Under the pieces are notes generated by a model. That model did not search any database. It saw nothing but the letters and a program-made list of their open reading frames with translations, and was not told the origin of the DNA. A stretch of DNA of 64,000 nucleotides from Staphylococcus massiliensis CCUG 55927. GTDB lineage: Bacteria > Bacillota > Bacilli > Staphylococcales > Staphylococcaceae. This document shows, piece after piece, positions 16,864-28,018 of this stretch (positions within the stretch are counted from its first letter, which is position 1; the number at the start of each line of letters is the position of its first letter). Position numbers and translations under genes: made by a program. The stretch covers positions 215,519-279,518 of the forward strand of contig NZ_JH815593.1 in assembly GCF_000298075.1 (NCBI RefSeq). The letters run 5' to 3'.

Positions 16864-17862
16864 TTATGATTCTAAAGCTTCCTTAAGCAGTTTGTAAGAG
16901 TAATGTTGTTTGTCTTCATCATATATATAGCTTACTGCGATTAACTCATCGAATTCACCATAAGTTTCTTCGAATGCTTCTAACTGTTTCTTAACGGTTT
17001 CTTTAGAACCGACTAACGATTGTTGCATACGTGTTTTAGCAAGTTCATACTCTCTTGGCGTTAGAATTGCTTCTAAGTCTTCTACAGGTGGTTGAACGGG
17101 TTGAAGTTTACCGCGAATGATACTAATCATAACTTGAGCTTGTGTAGTAGCTAGATATTGAGCTTCTTCATCCGTATCAGCTACGATAGCGTTTAAACAT
17201 ACCATCATATAAGGCTCGTCAAGTACATCAGATGGTTCGAATAAGCGTTTGTAAATATCCATTGCTTCTTTCATTTGTTGTGGCGCGAAATGACCAGCGA
17301 ATACATACGGTAGGCCTTTTCGGGCAGCAAGATGAGCAGAATCTGTAGATGAACCAAGAATATATAAAGGCACTTCTTTCTCAGGTGCTGGATAAGCGCG
17401 AACATGTGGTTGTTGAGATGACGGACCGAAGTACATGCGTAACGATTCAACCTCATCAGGGAACTGATGAACGCCTGCATGTTGATCGCGACGTAGAGCA
17501 CTAGCCGTCATCATATCCGTACCTGGTGCGCGACCTAAACCTAAATCAATACGGTCGCCAAAAATCGTAGCTAACGTACCAAACTGTTCTGCAACGACTA
17601 AAGGTGCATGGTTAGGTAACATGATACCACCTGAACCAACGCGAATTGATTTCGTATGATGAAGGGTATGTTGGATGAGTAGCGATGTCGCCGTACTCAC
17701 TAAGTGAGGCATATTATGATGTTCTGCAATCCAGTAACGCTGATAACCTAAATCTTCTACGTGTTGCGCTAAGCGAATAAGTTCATCTATCGCTTCTTTA
17801 TCACTATGGCCTTCACGTATCGGCGCTAAGTTTAATGCAGACAATTTTTTAGCTTGAGCCAT
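16864..17862 (-). CDS. LLM-class (luciferase-like) flavin-dependent monooxygenase
   Basis: A 332-residue TIM-barrel flavoprotein of the bacterial-luciferase superfamily, likely using FMNH2 or F420-like cofactors to oxidise a small molecule; the substrate cannot be told. Features: [12 protein letters not shown] at the N-terminus, RYWIAEHHN near residues 42-50, [12 protein letters not shown] near 76-87, [15 protein letters not shown] near 101-115, and [15 protein letters not shown] near 166-180, the pattern of the YwcH/YhbW-type subgroup. GGGAGGAA precedes the ATG on the minus strand. It is transcribed against its neighbours, stands alone between repeat arrays, and interrupts the usual csbD-iscS neighbourhood, so it looks like an accessory insertion. 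Confidence 0.9.
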   Translation of the reverse strand: MAQAKKLSALNLAPIREGHSDKEAIDELIRLAQHVEDLGYQRYWIAEHHNMPHLVSTATSLLIQHTLHHTKSIRVGSGGIMLPNHAPLVVAEQFGTLATIFGDRIDLGLGRAPGTDMMTASALRRDQHAGVHQFPDEVESLRMYFGPSSQQPHVRAYPAPEKEVPLYILGSSTDSAHLAARKGLPYVFAGHFAPQQMKEAMDIYKRLFEPSDVLDEPYMMVCLNAIVADTDEEAQYLATTQAQVMISIIRGKLQPVQPPVEDLEAILTPREYELAKTRMQQSLVGSKETVKKQLEAFEETYGEFDELIAVSYIYDEDKQHYSYKLLKEALES

Positions 17863-17921
17863 TTAAATTCCTCCCTCATTAATCGTATATCAATTATATC
17901 AATTACCTTACACCTTCTTAA

Positions 17922-18180
17922 TCTAATTGCTCAAAAGCATTTTGAAGGGGGCACCTATTATCAAATGTTCAAAGACCCTTTTAATGGAAGGGTTGCACCG
18001 ATAATCAAATATTCAAAGGCATTCGAAGGGGGCCACCTACAATCAAATGTTCAAAGGGCCTTTCATCGAGAGTTTAGCACCGATATCAATTATTCAAAGG
18101 GCTTTTCAACGAGAAGTCAGCACCGACAATCAATTGCTCAAAGGGCTTTTCAAGGAGGGGTTTGCACCGACAATCTGCAA
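17922..18180. repeat. Imperfect 38-44-bp tandem array (6 copies plus a fragment)
   Basis: Units begin near 17922, 17961, 18005, 18043, 18086 and 18130, with a fragment at 18174. The shared order is TCAAATGTTCAAAGGGC, then TTTCAA-GAG, then a GCACCGACAA ending. Spacing varies (38, 39, 43, 44), unlike the exact 41-bp arrays. It lies upstream of both the monooxygenase gene and iscS. 18191-18339 after it is a short leader containing small hairpins and no clear promoter. Confidence 0.85.
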
Positions 18181-18339
18181 CCTTTAGAATAGTGGTGTGT
18201 GAAGAAAACGTTACGGTTAGGTTTAAGACCTAGAAGTTTTGATAAATAAGTGCTATCATAGGAACATTGATTATCAACGAATCTATGTGAAAAGCCACCA
18301 TTAAGTGGTATTGAACGTTAAAAGAAGGGAAGTTCTCAA

Positions 18340-19479
18340 ATGCAAGTTTATGCTGATTACGCTGCAACAACGCCAGTTAAACCGGAAGTCATCGATAAAA
18401 TGACAGAGATTTATAAGCATCACTATGGCAATCCTTCATCGATTCATAGTATCGGGCGTGATGCGAGAAAGTTCTTAGACGAATCACGTCGCACGGTTGC
18501 AAAGCATTTAAATGCGAATCCTGAGCAGGTGATCTTCACAAGTGGTGCCACGGAATCTAACAATACGGCGATTCGCGGCATGGCTTATAAGCGTGCTTCA
18601 GAAGGTAAGCACCTCATTACGACTAAAATGGAACATCATGCTGTCTTGCACGTGTTTGAAGCACTTGAAAAGGAAGGCTTTGAGGTAACGTATCTCGATG
18701 TAACGAAAGAAGGTATCGTTAATCTAGACCAGCTACGTGAAGCGTTACGTGAAGATACGACACTTGTGTCAATTATGCTTGTTAATAATGAAGTCGGTAC
18801 AGTGCAACCCATATTTGATATAGAAATGATCCTACAAGACTCGAACGCCCAACTTCATGTTGACGCTGTTCAAGCTGTCGGTCACATGCCAGTAGAATTT
18901 AATGAACTCGCGATAGATGCCTTAAGTATTACGGCTCATAAGTTTGGCGGACCTAAAGGTGTTGGTGTCTTACTTGTTAAGAAGGATACGGATTTAACAT
19001 TTAGTCAACTTGGCGGTGAACAAGAAACTAAGCGCCGTGCTGGTACTGAGAATCTAGCTCAAATTGTTGGTATGGCAGAAGCTTTAAAATTAGCGGATGA
19101 TAATCGCGATCAACACAATATTCATTTGATGTCTTTAAAAGAAACATTCCTCGTACAGCTTCAAGAACGCGCAGTTCCATTTGAAGTGAACGGTTCTATG
19201 GTTGATACGACGGGTCATATCGTTAATTTATACTTGCCATTTATTGACGTTGAAACGCTTCTAACGTTACTCGACATGGCGAATATTTATGTGTCATCAG
19301 GCTCAGCATGTACTGCTGGTTCAACAAAACCGTCTCACGTATTAAACGCGATGTATGGTGAAGATGACCGTGTTTATCGTTCAGTACGATTTAGTTTCGG
19401 TTCAGAAACTACAGAAGTAGAAGTTAAGACCATTGCGGCTGAATTACAGAAGATTTATCACAGATTTAAGGAGGACTAG
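18340..19479 (+). CDS. iscS: Cysteine desulfurase (NifS/IscS family) paired with MnmA
   Basis: A PLP enzyme that takes sulfur from cysteine as a protein persulfide. The 379-residue protein has DYAATTP near the start, TSGATESNN near 66-74, the PLP-binding lysine in ITAHKFGGPKG near 195-205, and the catalytic cysteine in SSGSACTAGS near 322-331, class I type with a short loop. It is followed 3 bases later by mnmA, as in the Bacillus yrvO-mnmA pair, so its main job is probably tRNA 2-thiouridine sulfur rather than general Fe-S assembly. GAAGGGAAG precedes the ATG. Confidence 0.94.
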   Translation: MQVYADYAATTPVKPEVIDKMTEIYKHHYGNPSSIHSIGRDARKFLDESRRTVAKHLNANPEQVIFTSGATESNNTAIRGMAYKRASEGKHLITTKMEHHAVLHVFEALEKEGFEVTYLDVTKEGIVNLDQLREALREDTTLVSIMLVNNEVGTVQPIFDIEMILQDSNAQLHVDAVQAVGHMPVEFNELAIDALSITAHKFGGPKGVGVLLVKKDTDLTFSQLGGEQETKRRAGTENLAQIVGMAEALKLADDNRDQHNIHLMSLKETFLVQLQERAVPFEVNGSMVDTTGHIVNLYLPFIDVETLLTLLDMANIYVSSGSACTAGSTKPSHVLNAMYGEDDRVYRSVRFSFGSETTEVEVKTIAAELQKIYHRFKED

Positions 19480-20592
<1,113 letters not shown>

Positions 20593-20596
20593 CGTT

Positions 20597-20632
20597 AGGC
20601 TTAGGCATAGAGATGTGTCTAGGCCTCCATTT
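20597..20632 (+). terminator. Probable terminator of iscS-mnmA
   Basis: AGGCTTAGGCAT pairs with ATGTGTCTAGGCCT (20597-20626) with a few G-T pairs. The following CCATTTATTT is a weak T tract. Confidence 0.6.
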
Positions 20633-20657
20633 ATTTAAAGCGATTTCTTTCAGCAAA

Positions 20658-20686
20658 ATGAAATTCAATAACATTTCTATTATAAT
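20658..20686 (+). promoter_or_regulatory. Candidate promoter of tpr-recD2
   Basis: A perfect TATAAT lies at 20681-20686. The best -35 at 17-bp spacing is ATGAAA (20658-20663), so the match is partial. Confidence 0.45.
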
Positions 20687-20715
20687 AGAAGAAAAAGATG
20701 AGGAGCTAAAACACT

Positions 20716-21381
20716 ATGACACGTCAAGAAGAGATCTATGACTTAATCAAAAAGGGTCAATATGAGCAAGCACTTAGCGCACTTTTTGAGAATATCGAAC
20801 AATCTCCTGAAGAAGTTGAAAACTATATCAATGCAGGTGTACTTTTAGCTGAAGCCAATCAAGTTGACAAAGCAGAACGCTTCTTCCAACGTGCGATAAC
20901 GTTAAAGCCAGAACATGGCGCAACGTACTATAATCTTGCGAACATGTATTACAATCAAGGTCGCTATAAAGAAGCGATTAAATTGTATCAACTTGCGAGC
21001 CAGAAAGGCTTTGATTCAGTTGACACAAATTATATGATTGGCATGTCATTCAATCAGCTTGAGGCATTTAACGAAGCGATGCCATTCTTAATGCGTGCTG
21101 CCGAACTTGATCCTAGGGACACTGAAGTACAGTTTCAATACGGTTTAGTTTTATGCCATTTAGAGATGTTTGAAGAGGCCATCAAACAGCTTAATCATGT
21201 ACTTGAAGTCGATCCGAAACACGTTGACGCAAGCTACAATTTAGGACTTGCTACTTATATGGCGCATGAGGACACAGATGGTGCGATTGCTTCCTTTGAA
21301 AAGGCCATTGAAATCGACCCGGGTCATTTACTAAGTCAACATGCTTTAAAGACGTTTAAAGGTATTAAAGAGGAGGAGTAG
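20716..21381 (+). CDS. TPR-repeat protein
   Basis: A 221-residue soluble protein made almost entirely of tetratricopeptide repeats, 34 residues each. Clear repeat ends include AERFFQRAITLKPEHG, EAIKLYQLASQKG, EAMPFLMRAAELDPRD, EAIKQLNHVLEVDPKH and GAIASFEKAIEIDPGH, giving about five to six repeats. TPRs bind other proteins; the partner is unknown. It sits 3 bases before recD2, an arrangement conserved in staphylococci and Bacillus, and is probably translationally coupled to it. GAGGAGC precedes the ATG. Confidence 0.88.
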   Translation: MTRQEEIYDLIKKGQYEQALSALFENIEQSPEEVENYINAGVLLAEANQVDKAERFFQRAITLKPEHGATYYNLANMYYNQGRYKEAIKLYQLASQKGFDSVDTNYMIGMSFNQLEAFNEAMPFLMRAAELDPRDTEVQFQYGLVLCHLEMFEEAIKQLNHVLEVDPKHVDASYNLGLATYMAHEDTDGAIASFEKAIEIDPGHLLSQHALKTFKGIKEEE

Positions 21382-21384
21382 GAA

Positions 21385-23859
21385 ATGTCAGAACCTACAT
21401 TGTTTGATTATTCCATCATCAAAGGTACGGTTGAAATCGTTCTTTTCCAGAATAAGGAAAATTTCTATACGGTATTAAAAGTAGATAAAATTGAATCAAA
21501 CGAAGACTTTGATGATTCACCGACGATTGTAGGTTTCTTTCCGAATATCCAAGAAGGCGATACATACACGTTTAAAGGTCAAATTGTCGAACACCCGAAG
21601 TATGGTAAGCAGCTAAAAACAGAAACGTTTGAAAAGGAAATACCTCAAACCAAAGACGCTATCATTAATTATTTATCGAGTGACTTATTTAAAGGTATAG
21701 GTAAAAAGACAGCTACTACGATTGTCGAAACACTTGGTGAAAATGCGATTAATGATATCCTTAACGATAAAACGGTGCTAGATCAGGTACCACGCTTAAA
21801 TAAGAAGAAAAAAGATCAAATTGCTGAACAAATCCAAAGTAACCAAGAAACTGAAAAAATTATGATTCAGCTTCATGATTTAGGCTTTGGTGCAAAGCTT
21901 GCGATGGCGATTTATCAAGTATATTTCGGTGATACGTTAGATGTTATTAATAAGGAACCGTATCGACTCGTATATGATGTAAAGGGCATAGGGTTTAATA
22001 AAGCTGACCAGTTAGCGACTAAAATTGGCATTGCTTTTAACGATGATGAACGGATTAAAGCAGGATTGCTCTACGTCTTAGAGGAACAATGCGTTAAGGA
22101 AGGTCATACGTATTTAACGATTGAAACGCTTACTCAAGAAGCGCTGAAAATCTTAAGTCGTAGTGATGAAGAAGCCATACAATCAGATCAGTTAGAAAAT
22201 ATGATTGAGCAACTTAGCGAGGAACGTAAACTCATCAAAGATAATGGTGTCGTATCAATTCCAAGTCTATATTACTCTGAGCTTAAAAGTGCGCAAAATA
22301 TCTTCCGCACTGTGACGCATGACCACCAATTTAAGACGATTGAACAGTCCGATTTGCAACTTCGAATCGGTGAAATTGAAGAACATAACAATGTTACTTA
22401 TGCGAAGTCTCAACGTGAGGCTTTAGAGACTGCAATGAATTCGAAAGTCATGCTATTAACAGGTGGTCCTGGTACAGGTAAGACAACGGTAATCAAAGGA
22501 ATTGTTGAACTTTATGCAGAGGTGCACGGAATTTCACTAGATTATGATGATTATCAAGAGGACGACTATCCCGTCGTTCTAGCTGCTCCGACTGGACGTG
22601 CGTCAAAGCGTCTTTACGAATCGACAGGTTTAGAAGCGATGACCATTCATCGACTTATAGGTTGGAGTCAAGATACGAAACCTGAAGATATTCTAGATAA
22701 TGAAATTAACGCGAAATTGATTATTATTGATGAAATGTCGATGGTAGATACATGGTTGTTCCACCAATTTATGAGCGCTGTGCCAATAGACGCCCAAGTC
22801 ATTCTTGTCGGGGATGAAGACCAATTGCCTTCAGTAGGGCCCGGGCAAGTCTTCAAGGACTTGATTGACGCGAATGTGTTAAAGCGTATTAACCTTACCG
22901 AAGTATATCGACAACAAGACGGTTCAAGTATTATCCAACTTGCGCATCAAATTAAGCATAAGGCGCCGGTTGATGTTACTGCGCGTTTCCATGACCGTAG
23001 TTTTATTCCATGTGATACAAGTCAGATTGCTGACGTCGTTGAGAAGATTGTGAAGAACGCCGTTACTAAAGGTTACGATATGACAGATATCCAAGTATTA
23101 GCTCCGATGTATCGTGGTAATGCAGGGATCAAACGTCTGAACCAAGTACTGCAGAACATTTTAAATCCGCTTGAAGATGATAAGCGTCAAATTGAGTTTG
23201 GCGATGTTCTTTTTCGAAAAGGCGATAAAGTCTTGCAACTCGTTAATCGTCCGAATGATAATATCTTTAACGGTGATATCGGCGAAATTATTGGTGTCTT
23301 TTGGGCAAAAGAGAATGCTTTAAATAAAGACGTCCTTATCGTCGACTTTGATGGCAATGAAATCACATTTACGAAGCAAGATATGATGGAGTTGACCCAT
23401 GCGTATTGTACATCCATTCATAAAGCTCAAGGGTCTGAATTTCCGATTGTCATAATGCCAATGGTTAAACAATACTTTAGAATGTTGCAACGACCGATAT
23501 TATATACTGGTCTCACGCGAGCTAAGCAGTCGTTAGTATTCTTAGGTGATCCGAGTGCTTTCGAACTAGGACTTAATACGGAAGGGCAAATGCGCATGAC
23601 GCGCTTGAAATCGTATCTTGAGGCATATTTCGATGGTAAGAGCGTCAATGAAGTTGAAGTGGAATCGAAAGATAAGGTTCAGTCTTCACCTGATTCAAAA
23701 GACAATCAAAGTGTACGAAATGAAACTGAGGATGAACCCTCTAGTGAAGATGAAGCTTTAATTACGCTTTCTGAATCGACGATATATCATATTAACCCTA
23801 TGATTAATATGGGTGACATCACGCCATATGACTTCTTAGAAATTGACAATGAAGCTTAA
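21385..23859 (+). CDS. recD2: ATP-dependent DNA helicase RecD2
   Basis: RecD2 is a 5'-3' superfamily 1B helicase found in bacteria with AddAB rather than RecBCD; it helps replication-fork progress and repair. The 824-residue protein has the RecD2-specific N-terminal region with helix-hairpin-helix-like segments (GIGKKTATTIVE near 102, GIGFNKADQLA near 205), then Walker A LTGGPGTGKTTV near residues 356-367, Walker B LIIIDEMSMVD near 443-453, VGDEDQLPSVGPG near 475-487, and helicase motifs to THAYCTSIHKAQGSEFP near 673. A polar low-complexity stretch (about 755-790) precedes the end. The -35 of the next promoter lies inside its last codons. Confidence 0.95.
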   Translation: MSEPTLFDYSIIKGTVEIVLFQNKENFYTVLKVDKIESNEDFDDSPTIVGFFPNIQEGDTYTFKGQIVEHPKYGKQLKTETFEKEIPQTKDAIINYLSSDLFKGIGKKTATTIVETLGENAINDILNDKTVLDQVPRLNKKKKDQIAEQIQSNQETEKIMIQLHDLGFGAKLAMAIYQVYFGDTLDVINKEPYRLVYDVKGIGFNKADQLATKIGIAFNDDERIKAGLLYVLEEQCVKEGHTYLTIETLTQEALKILSRSDEEAIQSDQLENMIEQLSEERKLIKDNGVVSIPSLYYSELKSAQNIFRTVTHDHQFKTIEQSDLQLRIGEIEEHNNVTYAKSQREALETAMNSKVMLLTGGPGTGKTTVIKGIVELYAEVHGISLDYDDYQEDDYPVVLAAPTGRASKRLYESTGLEAMTIHRLIGWSQDTKPEDILDNEINAKLIIIDEMSMVDTWLFHQFMSAVPIDAQVILVGDEDQLPSVGPGQVFKDLIDANVLKRINLTEVYRQQDGSSIIQLAHQIKHKAPVDVTARFHDRSFIPCDTSQIADVVEKIVKNAVTKGYDMTDIQVLAPMYRGNAGIKRLNQVLQNILNPLEDDKRQIEFGDVLFRKGDKVLQLVNRPNDNIFNGDIGEIIGVFWAKENALNKDVLIVDFDGNEITFTKQDMMELTHAYCTSIHKAQGSEFPIVIMPMVKQYFRMLQRPILYTGLTRAKQSLVFLGDPSAFELGLNTEGQMRMTRLKSYLEAYFDGKSVNEVEVESKDKVQSSPDSKDNQSVRNETEDEPSSEDEALITLSESTIYHINPMINMGDITPYDFLEIDNEA

Positions 23860-23872
23860 TATCTTTTATAAT
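23843..23872 (+). promoter_or_regulatory. Promoter of the alaS T-box leader
   Basis: A perfect TTGACA at 23843-23848, an 18-bp spacer and a perfect TATAAT at 23867-23872. The -35 lies within the recD2 coding end. Confidence 0.85.
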
Positions 23873-23878
23873 TTAATT

Positions 23879-24070
23879 AAATTAACGATAAAGATGAGTA
23901 AATAATCTTGTGCTTTTCAGAGACATACTGGTTGGTGTAAAGTATGACACAAATTATTGAACGCTACTTTATTTGATAACCGAAATACGCATTTAGAGTG
24001 ATGATGATAAATCATAATTAGGGTGGTACCGCGAAGCATTCGTCCCTTTGATAGGACGGGTGTTTTTTTA
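23879..24070 (+). promoter_or_regulatory. T-box riboswitch (alanine specifier) for alaS
   Basis: The T-box sequence AGGGTGGTACCGCG lies at 24020-24033. GAAC-GCT-A at 23959-23966 gives an Ala specifier, GCT at 23963-23965. A short terminator follows, with CGTCC and GGACG arms near 24041-24057 and a T run at 24062-24068. It is shorter than the hisS leader. The specifier matches the downstream gene. Confidence 0.9.
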
Positions 24071-24090
24071 TTTTATGAGGAGTGATTGTT

Positions 24091-26721
24091 ATGAAAAAGC
24101 TTAAGGCAAGTGACATTAGGCAAAGTTATATTGATTTCTTTAAAGAAAAGGGACATATGGTCGAACCTTCTCAACCATTAGTGCCTATCGATGATGATAC
24201 ATTATTATGGATTAACTCAGGTGTAGCGACATTGAAGAAATACTTTGATGGTCGTGAAACACCGAAGCAACCAAGAATTGTGAATGCTCAAAAAGCAATT
24301 CGTACAAATGATATTGAGAACGTTGGCTTCACTGCAAGACATCATACGTTCTTTGAGATGTTAGGTAATTTCTCTATTGGCGATTACTTTAAGAAGGAAG
24401 CGATTGAGTTTGCTTGGGAATTCTTAACAAGCGATAAGTGGATGGCAATGGAACCAGAACGCCTTTATGTAACGATTCATCCTGAAGATACGGAAGCTTA
24501 TAAATTATGGCATGAAGACATCGGTTTAGAAGAAAGTAGAATTATTCGTATTGAAGATAACTTCTGGGATATCGGTGAAGGTCCATCAGGTCCTAACACT
24601 GAAATTTTCTATGACCGTGGATCTGAATATGGTCAAGATGATCCTGAAGAAGAAATGTACCCAGGTGGCGAGAATGAACGTTATCTTGAGGTATGGAACC
24701 TTGTATTTAGTGAGTTCAACCATAATAAAGACCATAGTTACACACCTCTACCAAGTCAAAACATTGATACTGGTATGGGTCTTGAACGTATGGCATCTAT
24801 TTCTCAAGATGTGCGTACGAACTATGAAACGGATTTATTTGTTCCTATAATTAAAGAAGTTGAGAACGTTTCAGGTAAAACGTATTTAAAAGATGAAACA
24901 CAGGATGTGGCTTTTAAAGTAATTGCAGACCACATTCGAACAATTTCGTTCGCGATTTCAGATGGCGCATTACCAGCCAACGAGGGACGCGGATACGTAC
25001 TACGCCGCTTATTACGTCGTGCTGTGAGATTCAGTCAAACACTAGATATCAACGAGCCGTTTATGTATGCATTAGTTGATACAGTGGCTGAAATTATGGA
25101 ACCATATTACCCTAACGTCAAAGAAAAATCTGATTTCATTAAACGTGTGATTAAATCAGAAGAAGAGCGTTTCCATGAGACATTAGAAGAAGGTTTATCT
25201 ATCTTAAATCAATTTATGAAAGATGCGAAATCTAACAACAATGAAATTAACGGTAAAGATGCCTTTAAACTATATGACACTTACGGCTTTCCAATTGAGT
25301 TAACTGAAGAAATTGCTTCTAATGAAGGCTTATCAATTGATATGGCAACGTTTGATACTGAAATGGATAAGCAAAAAACGCGCGCGAGAGAGGCACGTCA
25401 AGCTTCACAATCAATGCAAGTTCAAAGTGAAGTACTTGGACAAATTGATACCGAAAGCAAGTTTGTTGGTTATGATGTGATGGATACGACGACTACAATA
25501 ACTGACTTAATTAAAGATGGTGAACGTGTTGATAGTGTTGAAGCGGGCGACGAAGTTCACTTTATACTAAAAGAAACGCCGTTCTATGCGGTAAGTGGTG
25601 GTCAGGTAGCTGATAAAGGTACTGTTTCAAATGAGACATTTGAGATTGAGGTTACTGAAGTTATTAAGGCACCTAATGGTCAGAATTTACACACAGGTAA
25701 AGTTAAGTTTGGTGAGCCATCAATTCATCAAAATGTTGAAGCGTCTGTTAACCATGTTGAACGCCAAGATATTAAGAAGAATCACAGTGCAACGCATTTA
25801 CTTCATGCTGCTTTAAAAGAAGTCTTAGGCGATCACGTTAACCAAGCTGGTTCACTTGTAGAAAGTACGCGTTTACGCTTTGACTTCTCTCACTTTGGCG
25901 CTATGACAGATGACGAAATTAAGCAAGTTGAGCAACGTGTAAACGAGGAAATTTGGAATAACTTACATGTTTCTATTGAAGAGATGCCAATTGAAGAAGC
26001 TAAGGCTAAAGGAGCGATGGCACTATTCGGTGAGAAATATGGTGATGTCGTAAGAGTTGTAGATATGGGGCCATTCTCTATTGAGCTATGCGGTGGTATT
26101 CATGTCACGAATACTTCAGAAATCGGTTTATTTAAGATTGTATCTGAATCGGGTACGGGCGCTGGTGTTCGTCGTATTGAAGCCTTAACTGGTAAAGAAG
26201 CATTCCGATACCTTGAAACAATTCAAAACCATTTCAACGACGTGAAGGCCTCCGTTAAAGCCAAAACTGATGATCAAGTGCTTCAAAAAGTAACGGAGCT
26301 TCAAAGTAAGGAAAAAGAACTTGCTAAAACGTTAGAACAACGAAACAAAGAAATTACGAAGCTTAAGATGGGTAATGTTGAAGATCAAGTTGAAACGATT
26401 AATGGAATTAAAGTCATTGCCACTGAAGTAGAGGTTTCAAATCCAAAAGAAATTCGTTCAACGATGGATGATTTTAAATCTAAATTACAAGATACTGTTA
26501 TCATTTTAATTAGTGATGTAGGCGGTAAAGTATCAATGATTGCGACAGTTCCTAAGGACTTAACTCAAACGATTAAAGCTGGCGACATTATTAAGGAAAT
26601 GGCCCCTGTTGTTGATGGTAAAGGCGGCGGCCGACCTGACATGGCGCAAGGTGGCGGAACGAATCCTGATAAAATAACAGACGCGTTACAATTCATTAAA
26701 AACTACATTAAATCACTATAA
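24091..26721 (+). CDS. alaS: Alanyl-tRNA synthetase
   Basis: A class II synthetase of 876 residues with its own editing domain. Features: N-terminal [14 protein letters not shown], motif 2-like [21 protein letters not shown] near residues 85-105, the editing domain with [11 protein letters not shown] near 565-575 and the zinc-type CGGIHV near 665-670, then a coiled segment (about 715-760) and the C-Ala domain ending with [12 protein letters not shown]. The ATG at 24091 is preceded by GGAG at 24079-24082 (8 bases); an in-frame GTG at 24082 overlaps the Shine-Dalgarno sequence and is rejected. yrzL follows 60 bases later. Confidence 0.97.
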   Translation: MKKLKASDIRQSYIDFFKEKGHMVEPSQPLVPIDDDTLLWINSGVATLKKYFDGRETPKQPRIVNAQKAIRTNDIENVGFTARHHTFFEMLGNFSIGDYFKKEAIEFAWEFLTSDKWMAMEPERLYVTIHPEDTEAYKLWHEDIGLEESRIIRIEDNFWDIGEGPSGPNTEIFYDRGSEYGQDDPEEEMYPGGENERYLEVWNLVFSEFNHNKDHSYTPLPSQNIDTGMGLERMASISQDVRTNYETDLFVPIIKEVENVSGKTYLKDETQDVAFKVIADHIRTISFAISDGALPANEGRGYVLRRLLRRAVRFSQTLDINEPFMYALVDTVAEIMEPYYPNVKEKSDFIKRVIKSEEERFHETLEEGLSILNQFMKDAKSNNNEINGKDAFKLYDTYGFPIELTEEIASNEGLSIDMATFDTEMDKQKTRAREARQASQSMQVQSEVLGQIDTESKFVGYDVMDTTTTITDLIKDGERVDSVEAGDEVHFILKETPFYAVSGGQVADKGTVSNETFEIEVTEVIKAPNGQNLHTGKVKFGEPSIHQNVEASVNHVERQDIKKNHSATHLLHAALKEVLGDHVNQAGSLVESTRLRFDFSHFGAMTDDEIKQVEQRVNEEIWNNLHVSIEEMPIEEAKAKGAMALFGEKYGDVVRVVDMGPFSIELCGGIHVTNTSEIGLFKIVSESGTGAGVRRIEALTGKEAFRYLETIQNHFNDVKASVKAKTDDQVLQKVTELQSKEKELAKTLEQRNKEITKLKMGNVEDQVETINGIKVIATEVEVSNPKEIRSTMDDFKSKLQDTVIILISDVGGKVSMIATVPKDLTQTIKAGDIIKEMAPVVDGKGGGRPDMAQGGGTNPDKITDALQFIKNYIKSL

Positions 26722-26781
26722 GTTCTGAAACACATCGTGTAGAATGTAATTAAAGGATTTATCTATTAAGGAGTGTTGAAG

Positions 26782-27045
26782 ATGAACAATTTCGATAAAA
26801 CAATGAAATTTAGTTATGAAGATATCCCAACAGAAGATGTAAAATCTGTATTAGACAACGTCAATAAAACTTTAGAAGAACGTGGCTACAATGCTGTAAA
26901 CCAAATCGTTGGTTACTTACTTTCAGGAGACCCTGCTTACATTCCTCGTCATAATGAAGCAAGAAACCAAATTAGACGCATTGACCGTGATGATATTATG
27001 AAAGAGCTTGTATCTTCATATCTAGAGCAAAATAAAAAGTCATAA
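26782..27045 (+). CDS. yrzL: UPF0297 family protein YrzL
   Basis: An 87-residue protein of the UPF0297 (IreB-like) family, recognisable by [11 protein letters not shown] near residue 5, [23 protein letters not shown] in the middle and [18 protein letters not shown] near the end. The Enterococcus homologue IreB is a phosphorylation target of the PASTA kinase IreK that affects cephalosporin resistance; whether that applies here is inference. AAGGAG at 26768-26773 sets the ATG at 26782; a GTG at 26773 is rejected. It forms the conserved trio yrzL-ruvX-yrzB after alaS. Confidence 0.93.
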   Translation: MNNFDKTMKFSYEDIPTEDVKSVLDNVNKTLEERGYNAVNQIVGYLLSGDPAYIPRHNEARNQIRRIDRDDIMKELVSSYLEQNKKS

Positions 27046-27046
27046 T

Positions 27047-27475
27047 ATGTTAAAACATAAAATTATAGGATTAGACGTTGGAAGTAAGACTGTCGGAATT
27101 GCCATTAGTGATCTAATGGGATGGACAGCACAAGGGCTAGATACACTCCGAATTAATGAAGATAAAGGCGAGCTTGGTATTGATCGAATCGTTGAAATTA
27201 TTAATAAAGAAGACGTAGGTTCTGTTGTTATTGGTTTACCTAAGAACATGAACAATTCTATTGGATTTAGAGGCGAAGCATCGTTACAATATAAAGAGAA
27301 GTTAGCAGAAGCATGTCCTAACTTAGAACTGATAATGTGGGATGAACGCCTAAGTACTATGGCAGCTGAGCGCTCATTATTAGAAGCAGATGTTTCAAGA
27401 CAAAAAAGAAAGAAAGTAATTGATAAAATGGCCGCAGTGTTTATCCTTCAAGGCTATTTAGATTCTTTAAATTAA
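27047..27475 (+). CDS. ruvX: Holliday junction resolvase-like / pre-16S rRNA nuclease YqgF
   Basis: A 142-residue RNase H-fold protein of the YqgF family. In E. coli it finishes the 5' end of 16S rRNA; in other bacteria it has been proposed as a Holliday junction resolvase. Signature segments: [17 protein letters not shown] near residues 6-22 with the first catalytic Asp, [11 protein letters not shown] near 63-73, and [13 protein letters not shown] near 99-111 with further acidic residues. The ATG follows the yrzL stop by one base, suggesting coupling. Confidence 0.93.
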   Translation: MLKHKIIGLDVGSKTVGIAISDLMGWTAQGLDTLRINEDKGELGIDRIVEIINKEDVGSVVIGLPKNMNNSIGFRGEASLQYKEKLAEACPNLELIMWDERLSTMAAERSLLEADVSRQKRKKVIDKMAAVFILQGYLDSLN

Positions 27476-27488
27476 GGAGCGTAATACT

Positions 27489-27809
27489 ATGACAGAACAA
27501 AATAATCAAGATGCAAATTTAGAAATTAACGAGAAAGAGGAACTTTTAACATTATTTGATGAAGATGGTAACGAAGTTCTTTATCGTAAAGTATTAGAAT
27601 TTTATCACCCTGAATTCAAAAAAGATTATGTGATCTTAGCTGAAGAAGGTGCATCTGGTGATGAGGATGACTTAGTTGAGTTAATTCCGATGATTAACGA
27701 ACCAGATGAATCAGGTGACGGTGGTAAATTCTTACCAGTTGAAACTGATGAAGAGTGGGACATGATTGAAGAAGTTGTTCATACAAATTTAGATGAACCA
27801 GAAGAATAA
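27489..27809 (+). CDS. yrzB: DUF1292 / UPF0473 family protein YrzB
   Basis: A 106-residue acidic protein of the DUF1292 family, with [17 protein letters not shown] near residues 22-38, DYVILAEEG near 46-54 and [11 protein letters not shown] near 89-99. Its function is unknown. It is the conserved third member of the alaS-downstream trio. AAGGAGCG precedes the ATG. It ends at a strong terminator. Confidence 0.92.
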   Translation: MTEQNNQDANLEINEKEELLTLFDEDGNEVLYRKVLEFYHPEFKKDYVILAEEGASGDEDDLVELIPMINEPDESGDGGKFLPVETDEEWDMIEEVVHTNLDEPEE

Positions 27810-27821
27810 TTCATTAAAGTT

Positions 27822-27853
27822 GAGCGCGATACTTACGTATCGCGTTCTTTTTT
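27822..27853 (+). terminator. Terminator of the alaS-yrzB operon
   Basis: GAGCGCGATAC and GTATCGCGTTC form a stem around TTAC, followed by a T run. Confidence 0.92.
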
Positions 27854-27882
27854 GAGGTTAAAAGATAAAAATAGAATAATAT

Positions 27883-27950
27883 TTTACATAAAAGAAATAT
27901 TGTGTATACTTAAATTAAAAGTTAGAAGCGCATTGTTTTTACGTTATACT
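27883..27950 (+). promoter_or_regulatory. Candidate promoters of the bacteriocin-type transporter operon
   Basis: TTTACA at 27883-27888 with TATACT at 27905-27910 (16 bp) is the better pair. TTAGAA at 27922-27927 with TATACT at 27945-27950 (17 bp) is a second option. A short inverted repeat (AGAAC..GTTCT, about 27968-27985) lies downstream in the leader and could be an operator. Confidence 0.5.
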
Positions 27951-28018
27951 CAGGGCCTTTTACGAAAAGAACGTAAGAAGTTCTAAACTAGAATTTACAT
28001 CAGGAGTAGTTATTCACC

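Noticed and set aside
17854-18192. A 112-codon plus-strand frame across the irregular repeat array
   Set aside because: It is made of the tandem repeats, has no ribosome-binding site, and its unit lengths are not multiples of three, so the apparent protein has no consistent repeat.
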